64,000 bases of DNA from an uncultured Eubacteriales bacterium (GTDB lineage Bacteria; Bacillota; Clostridia; Lachnospirales; Lachnospiraceae), in contig CASFID010000044.1 in the NCBI GenBank assembly GCA_949294665.1, forward strand, positions 1 to 64,000, written 5' to 3'. The notes under the pieces were generated by a model that had not been told where the DNA came from, ran no database searches, and saw only the letters and a program-made list of their open reading frames with translations. The position numbers and the translations under genes were made by a program. Positions 41,845 through 50,574 of the stretch are shown piece after piece. Numbering within the stretch: position 1 is the stretch's first letter; each line of letters opens with the position of its first letter.

Positions 41845-43020
41845 TTATTTTATATCTTCTGCGAACATAGCATCCAGTTCCGGACACATTGGCTCGCAGC
41901 CATCTTCTGTGATCAGATAGCCGGTCTCAATCCTGGCACCGTGAAGTGTTGGATGTCCGAAGAAGCTGATATCCACGCATACAGTCATCCCCGGCTCAAG
42001 CACGTCTTCAGAATTCGGACCATAGAACGGAGCTTCCGCTTCCATCAGACCGATCGTATGTGCAAACGGGCACACGAGATACGGGAGAAGACCTTCCTCC
42101 TCAAAAATTTTCCGACCGGGGACATCGATCTCCTTACCGGAAACGCCCGGCTTTAGCATAGCCTTTGTTGCCCGCAGCACTCTTCGCAGAACATTAACCG
42201 CCCATTTCTGTTCTTCTGTATATTCTCCCGATACAGGAACTGTCTCTCCAAATGTTCCCGCATATCCGTTCACACGAGGAGCAATCCCGAGCATCACCCA
42301 TTCTCCGTCCTTGAGTTCCTTATTGATCGCTGTCGGAACCACCGCATCAGAACGCTCACCACTGCCTACGATCGTTGTATAGGCAAAGCTGTTTGCTCCA
42401 TTCTTTCTGCATTCGTATTCACCTGCTGCCGCGATCTCGTGTTCATATACTCCCGGCTTCACGAGTTCTTTCATGGCAAGATATGCCTGATAAGACAGTC
42501 TCACAGCTTTCTTTACATTTTCCTGCTCCCACTCGGATTTGTGTGCTCTGAGCGCCTCGTACTCATCCGTGATATCCACCATCTCCACATCCTCGAATCC
42601 GGCCGCAAACTGAGTATATACAGCGTGCGGGATCACCATAGTACCCACGATTCCTATTCTCTTTAAGCTGATCCCCTTACTGCTCAACTCTTCATACAAT
42701 TTTTCAAAATCAATGATCGTCGCATTCGGATACTCTTCATCCGGCACCATAAAAACCGTAAAATTCCTTGTATCTCTGATAGCGCTGCTCATCTTTGCAA
42801 AAGGCTCGCTTTCCGGACCTCCAAGAAGAAGCGGGTCGCCATCAGCCGGCAGAAGTACCGCGCCTTTTTCAAACTGAGGGCACCACCCGGTCAGATACCA
42901 TCCGTTTGCGATATTCAATTCGTCATAATAGATCAGTGCTGCATCGAGGGATTTCTCTCTTAAGGTCTCCCTGACTTTTCCTATTCTGTTGTCAGTTTCT
43001 TTCTGATTAAAATAAGACAT
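41845..43020 (-). CDS. M24/creatinase-fold protein lacking canonical metal ligands
   Basis: A 391-residue pita-bread-fold protein like Xaa-Pro aminopeptidase or creatinase. The two metal aspartates of the family map to G245 (VMLGIAPRVNGY) and T256 (AGTFGET). His321 is kept (FAHTIGL), the first Glu becomes D350 and the second Glu stays as E365 (RIETGY). Metal-dependent peptidase action is thus unlikely. A metal-independent creatinase-like amidinohydrolase or other C-N hydrolase is possible. It starts 3 bases after the RhaM-like gene. Confidence 0.75.
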   Translation of the reverse strand: MSYFNQKETDNRIGKVRETLREKSLDAALIYYDELNIANGWYLTGWCPQFEKGAVLLPADGDPLLLGGPESEPFAKMSSAIRDTRNFTVFMVPDEEYPNATIIDFEKLYEELSSKGISLKRIGIVGTMVIPHAVYTQFAAGFEDVEMVDITDEYEALRAHKSEWEQENVKKAVRLSYQAYLAMKELVKPGVYEHEIAAAGEYECRKNGANSFAYTTIVGSGERSDAVVPTAINKELKDGEWVMLGIAPRVNGYAGTFGETVPVSGEYTEEQKWAVNVLRRVLRATKAMLKPGVSGKEIDVPGRKIFEEEGLLPYLVCPFAHTIGLMEAEAPFYGPNSEDVLEPGMTVCVDISFFGHPTLHGARIETGYLITEDGCEPMCPELDAMFAEDIK

Positions 43021-43023
43021 CGT

Positions 43024-43350
43024 TCATACCTCCGTTTTTCCTTTGTTATAAAATACCATTTCCATTGGCCACTCTTTTGTTCCTGTCCGCGCCTCTTTAT
43101 AAACAAAATCTTCCATAAAATCGCGCCATTTCTGGTAAGCCTCATTTCCGGCGAGAACCTGTTCCATTCTCGCTTCGTCTTCTGCCTCGTAGTAGGCAAA
43201 CAGCATTTCTCCCAGATTCCAGATTGAGTAATTACAAATCCCTGCTTCATCCAATGCTTCTTTAACTTGAGGCCAGATATTATGATGCGCCTCAATATAT
43301 TCCTGTTTTTTCCCGGGTTTCAACTTAAAAAATATTCCTGTCCGCTTCAT
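43024..43350 (-). CDS. RhaM-like sugar mutarotase
   Basis: A 108-residue dimeric alpha/beta-barrel protein of the L-rhamnose mutarotase family. It interconverts sugar anomers. Signatures are the AHHNIWPQVKEAL helix with the catalytic His, NYSIWN and WRDFMEDFV. The ATG at 43350 overlaps the stop of the glycosidase gene by one base; an in-frame ATG at 43365 lies inside its ribosome site. No rhamnose catabolic genes are present, so the substrate is probably the sugar freed by the preceding glycosidase. Confidence 0.85.
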   Translation of the reverse strand: MKRTGIFFKLKPGKKQEYIEAHHNIWPQVKEALDEAGICNYSIWNLGEMLFAYYEAEDEARMEQVLAGNEAYQKWRDFMEDFVYKEARTGTKEWPMEMVFYNKGKTEV

Positions 43351-45434
43351 CAAAACCACATCCATCCTAAAGATTCAACCCCCAGATATATAGGCTCTTC
43401 CTGTTTCTGTTCCGGGTATAGGCGATTGAAGATACAACGTTTCAGCTCATGGTATGGAATCATACAGGACGCGATCCCTGTTTCCCTCACTGGATTTACA
43501 TCAAAATAATTCGAGCGGATCAGTTCAAATTCCTTCTCATTTGCCATATACATATTCAACAGGCACTCTTTCTTCTCCTCCTCCGTCTGCGCGTCTTCAT
43601 ATCGTAAAGATTCCAGAGCCATATCATAGATGAATCTGCTTCGCTCCACCGAAACTTTCCACTTTTTAAAATGGGGCGCAAATGATGACAATCTCTTGTC
43701 ACTGCGAATCTGTTCAATGATCCGGTCCAGCATCGCCACAAGAACAGGATACTCTCCGATTGCCTGACGGATCCTCGGTATATCCCTTTTTTCTACTTTA
43801 TTCTCGGCAAACGGGAATTTCAGTTCAAAGATATTCAGTTGACTTTCATGGATCGTAAACATATGCGTCATCACGAAATAAATGTCGTCGCTCAGAGAGC
43901 CGAATACTGCTTCCAGAGAATACTTTATAAATTCATCTGCATTCTTTTCTCCTCCCCAGCCGTAATATGCATGCGCCAAAAAAGCCATAAAAAATCCATA
44001 CCATTCAAACTGATACCCATTGATTCCTGCGGCTCCCGCTCTTACCGAGCCTTGATGTTGCCTTATATCTTCCTCGATGTATTGAGTGATCGGCTCTTCC
44101 CCACAACGCAGTCCGTTGATTTTGAACAGGCGTACCAGTCTGCCGAAACCAGCCGCAAATCCCATTGCCTCCGTATCTCTTGCCCGGATCCTGTCTTTTC
44201 CGAAGATTTTTATCCATTTTTCAAATTCGGATTCTTCCACATACTGTCCGGGAGCCCAGAACAGTACCACATCATCCGGAATACTGGCCTTCATCTCTCT
44301 GATCAGCTCTTCGGAGCGTACCAGCGGCGGCTGTCTCCACGCCCGGATTCCTATTGTGATATCCGGTTTAGCCCTCTTTAGTTCATCGTACAGGATGGAG
44401 AGCAGGTACGTATTTGCCGAGTGCAGAGTCTCCTCCGGCGTCTTATTTCCCTTCCAGAACTTTTCTCTGCACTTGTCGCATTGACAGTACCAGAATGCCT
44501 CCTCGCTCTCCTCAAAGTCGATCCCGTCAAAGCCCTGGGCGACAATAGTCCTCATGCTCTGTTTCAGGTATTCTACAGTTGTCAGATCACTCAGGCACAA
44601 GCTGTCGAAATCATTGATGAATTTCCCGTCTGCCGGCATTTTCATGCGCTTTTCTCTGTGAGCATTGGAGTATCCTCCGCTGTAACTGTTCAGTCCGATA
44701 TACGCATAGAATTTGATCCCGAGTAAATGTCCGTACTCGATAAGCTTCGGGAGAAATTCATGCGCGATATTCGGATGCATAAATTCCGTTTCTACCCAGT
44801 TCTCGCTCTCAGGGTTCCACAGCTTCATGCGGAGTCCTTTAAGCTCTGACTCCGGATATCCCGGCATATGGAACGGCCAGTACCCATACAGGCACAGATT
44901 CAGTTGATTAATCTTAAAATCTGAACAGGTATCCAGAAATGTCTTCCACTCATCCAGCCCCCACAACTGCATATCAAATCCGAATCTTCCATATCCTGCA
45001 TACCATGCAAAAGTCGTGGACAGGCTTCTGTACTCGATGGACGGCCAGTCTCTGATTCTTACCCGGGGAAGAGTAAATCCATCTTCCTCTTCTTCAAGAA
45101 GCTGCTTTAGTGTTGAAACAGCATATACAAACCCTTCTGACGTTCCGGCCTGTACCTGGATTACGTCCTCCCGGATATCCAGTATATATCCCTGTTTTTC
45201 ATATAACGGATTCTCCGGTACCATATCTCTGTCAGCACCATGCAGCCGAATCACTATCTTATCTCTGCTTTCACATGATTCCAGAAGTTCTTTGTAATTC
45301 CACAGTTTTCTTTTGAGGATCTCTTTTGCCTGCTCTTTTCGATCCTCCTCTGCGACAAGCTCTATACCGCGGAACTTTCTGGTGCTTCCCTGCGCTGCTG
45401 TAAATTCCTTTACTTCAGGTATGAGCAGCCTCAT
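43350..45434 (-). CDS. Large TIM-barrel glycoside hydrolase with GH20b-like N-terminal domain
   Basis: A 694-residue protein without signal peptide. The N-terminal part (residues about 1 to 125) resembles the alpha/beta domain found before GH20, GH67 and GH84 barrels (EGFVYAVSTLKQLLEEE). A TIM barrel follows, with GFDGIDFEESEEAFWYCQCDKCREKFW in the middle: an acidic cluster beside a C-x-C-x2-C knuckle as in some alpha-glucuronidase-like families. The GH20 HxGGDE motif is absent. A helical C-terminal third follows. Family assignment is open. It is translationally coupled to the M81 gene (4-base overlap). Confidence 0.6.
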   Translation of the reverse strand: MRLLIPEVKEFTAAQGSTRKFRGIELVAEEDRKEQAKEILKRKLWNYKELLESCESRDKIVIRLHGADRDMVPENPLYEKQGYILDIREDVIQVQAGTSEGFVYAVSTLKQLLEEEEDGFTLPRVRIRDWPSIEYRSLSTTFAWYAGYGRFGFDMQLWGLDEWKTFLDTCSDFKINQLNLCLYGYWPFHMPGYPESELKGLRMKLWNPESENWVETEFMHPNIAHEFLPKLIEYGHLLGIKFYAYIGLNSYSGGYSNAHREKRMKMPADGKFINDFDSLCLSDLTTVEYLKQSMRTIVAQGFDGIDFEESEEAFWYCQCDKCREKFWKGNKTPEETLHSANTYLLSILYDELKRAKPDITIGIRAWRQPPLVRSEELIREMKASIPDDVVLFWAPGQYVEESEFEKWIKIFGKDRIRARDTEAMGFAAGFGRLVRLFKINGLRCGEEPITQYIEEDIRQHQGSVRAGAAGINGYQFEWYGFFMAFLAHAYYGWGGEKNADEFIKYSLEAVFGSLSDDIYFVMTHMFTIHESQLNIFELKFPFAENKVEKRDIPRIRQAIGEYPVLVAMLDRIIEQIRSDKRLSSFAPHFKKWKVSVERSRFIYDMALESLRYEDAQTEEEKKECLLNMYMANEKEFELIRSNYFDVNPVRETGIASCMIPYHELKRCIFNRLYPEQKQEEPIYLGVESLGWMWF

Positions 45435-46876
45435 AGCTTCACCTCCCCTTTTTCTAATATTTCTTTCCAGGTGATATCCTTGTTGATCGGATACATGTTA
45501 TGTTTTAAAAACTTATAATCTATGGATGCAAAGTCATTCGTGCTGATTCCCGGTGTCAGCGCAAAAATAAAGTTTTCTGATATCTCCCTGAGTCCGGGAA
45601 ACAGATATCCCATTTTCAACACGATAACGCGGTATTCTTCTGGTGCGATCCCCATCTTTTCAAAATGTATCTTTGTAGTAAATGCGGCCCTTGCATCCGT
45701 CAGGACAATGTCCGTATTCCCACAGGATACGACTACGCCCTTTCCCACTTCGTCGCCGGCCCAGCCGTACACGATCCCTTTTTTCTTTAAAATGACATTC
45801 AAACGCATCTCCTTCTCCTGCCTGTCATTCCGGCCGGGGCATAAGATGATTTCTTCCCTGTCCCCGGATTCTTTCTTGAGCAGATTATCTACAGCCTCTT
45901 TAGCGTAAATGCCACATATGAGGACGCCCGGCTCATCTCGTGAAAGATATTTTCCCAGAAGGAGAGTCCCTGCGCCATCCGCTCCGGCGGTGGTATTATC
46001 ACCGGAATCCGTGACAAAGATCAGTTTTTCTTTTGAGGCGAGGGATCTCTCTACCGCCTCATCCACAGGCATTGAATTTCGGATCTTCAAAAGTTCTCTG
46101 CCGTCCCAGAAAGTCTTTGCCATTTTCCATGCCGACCTCCTGCACTCGTCTTCGTCTTCTCCCGCAATAACTGCGCTGTTTCCGGTATAAGGCGAATCAT
46201 ACCATGGCTGGCCGTTAAAAAATGCACAGGAGATAATTCCTTCTCTCTGATCCAGTTCCTGCAACTGACTTGTGACGCTCACAAAGGGTTCTCGGTCCGT
46301 TGTCGCTGCATCCCCTCCAAGAAATGGGAGACGGATGCATATAGGCTTCGGGAGTATTCTTTTCTCAATACACTTGAGCAGTGATACCGCTGCCCTGCGC
46401 TCCGTGTCATCGTGGTCTACATGAGGCGCCGTTCGAAAACCCTGGATGGCATTTACATTTCTCAACAGACCATCCGAAAGGTTGGCGTGATAGTCCAGGG
46501 CAATAGAGATAGGAATCTCTTCCCCCACAACATTCCGTATCGCTTTTACGAGATGTTCCTCGCCGCTTCCAAGTCCTTCCACATACATGGACCCGTGAAG
46601 ATACAGATAAATGCCGTCTGCTTCCTTCTCCTGTTCTGTCATTTCCACGAATATCTTTTTGAAATATTCAAACGCTTCCCGGGACACCATTCCGCTTGGC
46701 AGAGCGCTGGCATATACGAGAGGAACCACCTCTGCTCCCGCCTCATGAAATACCGGAACCGCAGCCATCTTATCAAGAAGCTCCTGACCGCAGAAAACTT
46801 CAAAATCTTCTGTGGCGGCACGCTTACTGCAGAATGTATTAGCCTCGCACTGAAAAGAACCTGCCAGTATCTTCAT
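45431..46876 (-). CDS. M81/MlrC-family metallohydrolase
   Basis: A 481-residue protein of the MlrC (microcystinase C) family, with the DUF1485 and MlrC C-terminal domains. Expected zinc ligands are in DYHANLS and in the RTAPHVDHDD stretch, with a conserved Glu near the N-terminus (SFQCEANTF). Despite its name the family is widespread in sugar operons of bacteria that never meet microcystin, so it probably cleaves an amide or a lactone of a sugar derivative. It is the first enzyme gene after the transporter genes. Confidence 0.8.
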   Translation of the reverse strand: MKILAGSFQCEANTFCSKRAATEDFEVFCGQELLDKMAAVPVFHEAGAEVVPLVYASALPSGMVSREAFEYFKKIFVEMTEQEKEADGIYLYLHGSMYVEGLGSGEEHLVKAIRNVVGEEIPISIALDYHANLSDGLLRNVNAIQGFRTAPHVDHDDTERRAAVSLLKCIEKRILPKPICIRLPFLGGDAATTDREPFVSVTSQLQELDQREGIISCAFFNGQPWYDSPYTGNSAVIAGEDEDECRRSAWKMAKTFWDGRELLKIRNSMPVDEAVERSLASKEKLIFVTDSGDNTTAGADGAGTLLLGKYLSRDEPGVLICGIYAKEAVDNLLKKESGDREEIILCPGRNDRQEKEMRLNVILKKKGIVYGWAGDEVGKGVVVSCGNTDIVLTDARAAFTTKIHFEKMGIAPEEYRVIVLKMGYLFPGLREISENFIFALTPGISTNDFASIDYKFLKHNMYPINKDITWKEILEKGEVKL

Positions 46877-46930
46877 ATCTCACATCACCCGCCTTTTCGT
46901 ATATTTTGATAGGAGTGCCAGTATTTTTAT

Positions 46931-47938
46931 TTATTCAGAACGCATATCAATAAATTCCTGTGCGCCTTCTGCATCTGTAACCGGTACATAATCCACAAGG
47001 ATTTCTCCTTTCGGTTCATTTCCTTCCAAGATGCTGACCATTTCTTCAACGGCGAGACGGCATTCCTCCTCGCAGTAATCTACGATCGTTCCTGCCATTG
47101 TCCCGTCTTCCACTGCCTGAAGCGCTTCAAGGTCGCCATCGATACCGACGATCTTAATCTCTGTACGATTTGCTGCGATACATGCATTCAAAGCGCCAAG
47201 CGCCATCTGGTCATTGTGTGCGACGATCGCATCGATCTCGCCCTCCGGATATTTTGTAAGCCATGCCTCTGTGATCGACATAGCAGTATCCTTTGAAAAT
47301 TCTCCTGACTGAGATTCCACAAGCTCGATATCGGGATATTTTTCAAGCGCCTCGGCGATACCGGCGCCACGGTTGATCTGACCGCTGTGGCCGATTATTC
47401 CCTGGATTTCAAATACATTTCCCTTTTCCCCGATTGCCTCTGCCGCAACATCCATTGCCATCACACCGGAGGATTTTACATCCGTTCCCACGAAGGTCTC
47501 ATAATCCTCGTTCTCCGTATAAGCGATAAACTCTACGACCGGAATACCTGCTGTTTTACAGGCTGTAACAGCCGAAGAACTGCCCTCTGTGCTCAGGCAG
47601 TCGAACAAAAGCCCGTCCACGCCCTGAGCGATCAAAGTATCCACATCACTGAGCTGCTGTTCAACAGAGTCGTCACTGTCTACCATGACCAGTTCCACAT
47701 TATCCATTTCTTCATCAATCGCTTCCAGAGCATTGACTGCATTTTTGATAAACTCATTTTTCCAGCCCTGAGTAGATACGCCGATCTTGTATACTTTAGA
47801 GTCTCCTGATGACTCTGAGGATGCTCCTCCGTCTGCTGCATCTGTGCTTTCGCTTCCGCAACCCGCCGCCATCACTGCGACCATAGCCGTACATGCGAGT
47901 ATACCAGTTGCTTTTTTCCATAATGTTCTTTTTTTCAT
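46931..47938 (-). CDS. Ribose-type sugar-binding lipoprotein
   Basis: A 335-residue RbsB-like protein. A lipobox ends at MAAGC (Cys27), followed by an acidic Ser-rich linker and the mature domain starting KIGVSTQGWKNEFIKN. AHNDQMALGALNA is the conserved hinge motif. It lies last in the ATPase-permease-binding-protein transporter order and upstream of the M81 gene. The ligand is unknown, presumably the glycoside handled by the following enzymes. Confidence 0.88.
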   Translation of the reverse strand: MKKRTLWKKATGILACTAMVAVMAAGCGSESTDAADGGASSESSGDSKVYKIGVSTQGWKNEFIKNAVNALEAIDEEMDNVELVMVDSDDSVEQQLSDVDTLIAQGVDGLLFDCLSTEGSSSAVTACKTAGIPVVEFIAYTENEDYETFVGTDVKSSGVMAMDVAAEAIGEKGNVFEIQGIIGHSGQINRGAGIAEALEKYPDIELVESQSGEFSKDTAMSITEAWLTKYPEGEIDAIVAHNDQMALGALNACIAANRTEIKIVGIDGDLEALQAVEDGTMAGTIVDYCEEECRLAVEEMVSILEGNEPKGEILVDYVPVTDAEGAQEFIDMRSE

Positions 47939-47956
47939 AACACACTCTCCTTTTCT

Positions 47957-48952
47957 TTATCCTTTCTTTGTTCTCATGTCAAGCAATACTGCCGCTGCAA
48001 TAATGAGGCCTTTGATAATCTGCTGATAATAAGACGACACTCCCATCAGAATCAGGCCGTTACTCAATACTCCTATAATCAGCACGCCTATGATCGTGCC
48101 GCTGATCTTTCCAACACCTCCCGTCATACTTGTTCCGCCTACGATCACGGCCGTGATCGCATCCATCTCATACCCGGACGCTGCGGTGGGCTGCCCGGAT
48201 GTAATTCTGCCTGCCAGGACGATGCCTGCAATGCCACAAAGCAGACCATTAAGCACATAGGTACAGAATTTCACTCTTGCCGCATTGATCCCGGAAGCGA
48301 TCGCAGCGTTTTCATTGCCTCCTACTGCATAAATGTATCTTCCGTATTTTGTCTTATAGAGGACCACCGCAATCACCCCCACTACAATCACAAGGATAAG
48401 GACTGAAATTGGTATGCTCAGACCTCCTGTTTTATTTGGATCCCACAGATATCCGTTCCCAAGCTGTACATATGTTTCGTTTGAAATTGAATGAGGCACG
48501 CCATTTGCGATAACCAGAGCAACTCCCTGCGCTACTGACATCGTAGACAATGTCGCAATAAAAGGCGGTACCTTCATTTTTGATACAAGAAATGCTGTCC
48601 ACATACTCATGACCGCCGCCGACAGGATGCCAACCAGAATGGCTACTACAAACATATCCTCGTTTTTTTCCAGGATCAGGGCCGATACGACTCCGGCTAT
48701 CGCACATAAAGGTCCGATGGACAGGTCGATTCCAGCTGTAATGATAACAAGTGTCATGCCAATGGCAAGAATACCATTCGTAGATATCTGACGCAGTACT
48801 CCGATAATATTGGTCAGAGATAGGAACGTCGGAGACGCTATGGCAAACGCAATACACATCAGAAAAAATATTCCTACCAGAGCATAGCTTCTTATATATG
48901 TCGTTATATTATCGTTGTTCAACTGTACCGTTTTATTCTTAAACTTCATCAT
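47957..48952 (-). CDS. Ribose-type ABC transporter permease
   Basis: A 331-residue RbsC-family membrane protein with 8 to 10 helices. Signatures are GINAARVKFCTYVLNGLLCGIAGIV and MDAITAVIVGGTSMTGGVGKISG. It overlaps the ATPase gene by 4 bases and precedes the binding-protein gene by 18. Confidence 0.9.
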   Translation of the reverse strand: MMKFKNKTVQLNNDNITTYIRSYALVGIFFLMCIAFAIASPTFLSLTNIIGVLRQISTNGILAIGMTLVIITAGIDLSIGPLCAIAGVVSALILEKNEDMFVVAILVGILSAAVMSMWTAFLVSKMKVPPFIATLSTMSVAQGVALVIANGVPHSISNETYVQLGNGYLWDPNKTGGLSIPISVLILVIVVGVIAVVLYKTKYGRYIYAVGGNENAAIASGINAARVKFCTYVLNGLLCGIAGIVLAGRITSGQPTAASGYEMDAITAVIVGGTSMTGGVGKISGTIIGVLIIGVLSNGLILMGVSSYYQQIIKGLIIAAAVLLDMRTKKG

Positions 48953-50442
48953 TCATTTCCTCCCAACGCACATTTCAGAATCTCATCCTGTGAATACGAA
49001 CCATACATGAATTCTCCTCTGATCTGATTTTCTCCCATTACTACAATCCTGTCGCTCATCCCCATCACTTCGGGAAGTTCCGAAGAAATCATGATGATCG
49101 CCATGCCCTGTCTCGCAAACTCACACATTAGCGTATGGATCTCTGCTTTTGCTCCCACATCAATTCCCCTGGTCGGTTCATCCAGTATAAGTACTTTCGG
49201 CTGCTCGATCAGCCATTTTGCCAGAACGACTTTCTGCTGGTTCCCGCCCGACAGGTTCCCTGCAATCTGATTCAGGCCGCTCATCTTTACTGATATTTTA
49301 TTTGCAATGTCACCGCATTCTTCCTCTTCTTTTCCCCGGTCAAGAAATACTTTCTTCTTAAAACGATTCAAATTCGGCAACGCAATATTCTCACAAATCG
49401 ACCGGCAAAGAACCAGGCCATATTCTTTCCTGTCCTCAGTAACCATTGCAATTCCATTATCAATCGCCTGATGAGGAGTCCTTATTGTAAGCGATCTCCC
49501 GTTCAGGAGAATCTCTCCGCTCTTATATGGCAGCATTCCGAATATCGTTTTCATCAGCTCACTCCTGCCGGCCCCCACCAGTCCATAAAATCCCAGGATC
49601 TCACCGCTGCGCACATGGAAACATACATTGTCGAACCGGTCTGAACAAAGATCCTTTACTTCAAGAACTAAATCTCCAATATCTGCCTGCACCTTTGGGA
49701 AGATATTCGACAGTTCCCTGCCTACCATCAGATGGATAAGAGTATTATTATCGATCTCTTTGATACTTTTTGTATCTATATATTTCCCATCCCGCATGAC
49801 CGTCACTGTATCTGCAATCTCAAAAATCTCTTCCATGCGATGGGAAATATATACGACCGCCACTCCATTCTCTTTTAAATCCCTGATCTTTTCAAAAAGG
49901 ACTTCTATTTCATCTTCCGTCAGCGACGATGTGGGCTCGTCCATAACGATCAGCTTCGCGCCGCTGGATACAGCTTTCATGATCTCGATCATCTGCATCT
50001 TTGCAATCGGCAGTGTCCTCATTTTTGCTTTCGGATCAATATCAAGTCCGAATTTTTTCAGAAGAATCCCCGCCTCTTCTATCCCCTTGCGCTTATCAAC
50101 AAAAAATGTTCCTCCCTTTGTAAATTCTCTACCCATAAAAATATTTTCTGCGACTGTCATATCGAGGACTGGATTGAGCTCCTGATAGATCATGGCGACA
50201 CCATGTCGAAGGGCTTCCGCCGGGCTCCCCACTGTGATTTCTTTTCCATCCAGCCAGATAGTTCCTGCGTCTGGTTTCAACAGTCCATTCAGAATCTTCA
50301 TAAGCGTTGACTTCCCCGCTCCGTTCTCTCCCATAAGCGCATGTATCTCTCCACGTCTCACGCGGATCTGCGCCTGGTCCAGGGCTTTCACTCCGGGGAA
50401 AGTCTTGCAGATACCTTCCATTCTTAACAGGTATTCTTGCAA
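48949..50442 (-). CDS. Ribose-type ABC transporter ATPase
   Basis: A 497-residue RbsA-type ATPase with two halves. The first has GENGAGKST (about 38) and LIVMDEPTS; its signature position reads LPIAKMQMIEI. The second has GLVGAGRSE, LSGGNQQKV and LILDEPTRG. It is the first gene of the operon and lies just downstream of a perfect TGTAAACGTTTACA operator. Confidence 0.92.
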   Translation of the reverse strand: MQEYLLRMEGICKTFPGVKALDQAQIRVRRGEIHALMGENGAGKSTLMKILNGLLKPDAGTIWLDGKEITVGSPAEALRHGVAMIYQELNPVLDMTVAENIFMGREFTKGGTFFVDKRKGIEEAGILLKKFGLDIDPKAKMRTLPIAKMQMIEIMKAVSSGAKLIVMDEPTSSLTEDEIEVLFEKIRDLKENGVAVVYISHRMEEIFEIADTVTVMRDGKYIDTKSIKEIDNNTLIHLMVGRELSNIFPKVQADIGDLVLEVKDLCSDRFDNVCFHVRSGEILGFYGLVGAGRSELMKTIFGMLPYKSGEILLNGRSLTIRTPHQAIDNGIAMVTEDRKEYGLVLCRSICENIALPNLNRFKKKVFLDRGKEEEECGDIANKISVKMSGLNQIAGNLSGGNQQKVVLAKWLIEQPKVLILDEPTRGIDVGAKAEIHTLMCEFARQGMAIIMISSELPEVMGMSDRIVVMGENQIRGEFMYGSYSQDEILKCALGGNE

Positions 50443-50496
50443 ATCTTTTCACCTCCCGATAAAAACTTCTTGCCTCGTTGTTACTTATATTTTATT

Positions 50497-50510
50497 TTGT
50501 AAACGTTTAC
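50497..50510. promoter_or_regulatory. LacI-family operator upstream of the transporter operon
   Basis: TGTAAACGTTTACA is a perfect 14-bp palindrome about 55 bases before the ATPase start codon. Its half-site TGTAAACG recurs in the 45-bp palindrome before the neighbouring lacI-type gene, so both are likely bound by that regulator. It is also close to the CcpA cre consensus, so carbon catabolite control is possible. Confidence 0.7.
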
Positions 50511-50530
50511 AGAAAATAGAAAAATATTTA

Positions 50531-50571
50531 CCGGTGAACTGTTTTACCTCATTGCAAAACAGTTCTGCCGG
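50531..50571 (-). terminator. Terminator of the lacI-type gene
   Basis: GAACTGTTTT and AAAACAGTTC form a perfect 10-bp stem extended by CCGG/CCGG. On the minus strand it is followed by a T-rich run (TAAATATTTTTC). It separates the regulator gene from the co-directional transporter operon. Confidence 0.75.
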
Positions 50572-50574
50572 ATG

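Noticed and set aside
43350..45434. Confident GH20 hexosaminidase call
   Set aside because: The N-terminal domain fits, but the HxGGDE catalytic motif of GH20 is absent, so only a general TIM-barrel glycosidase call is made.
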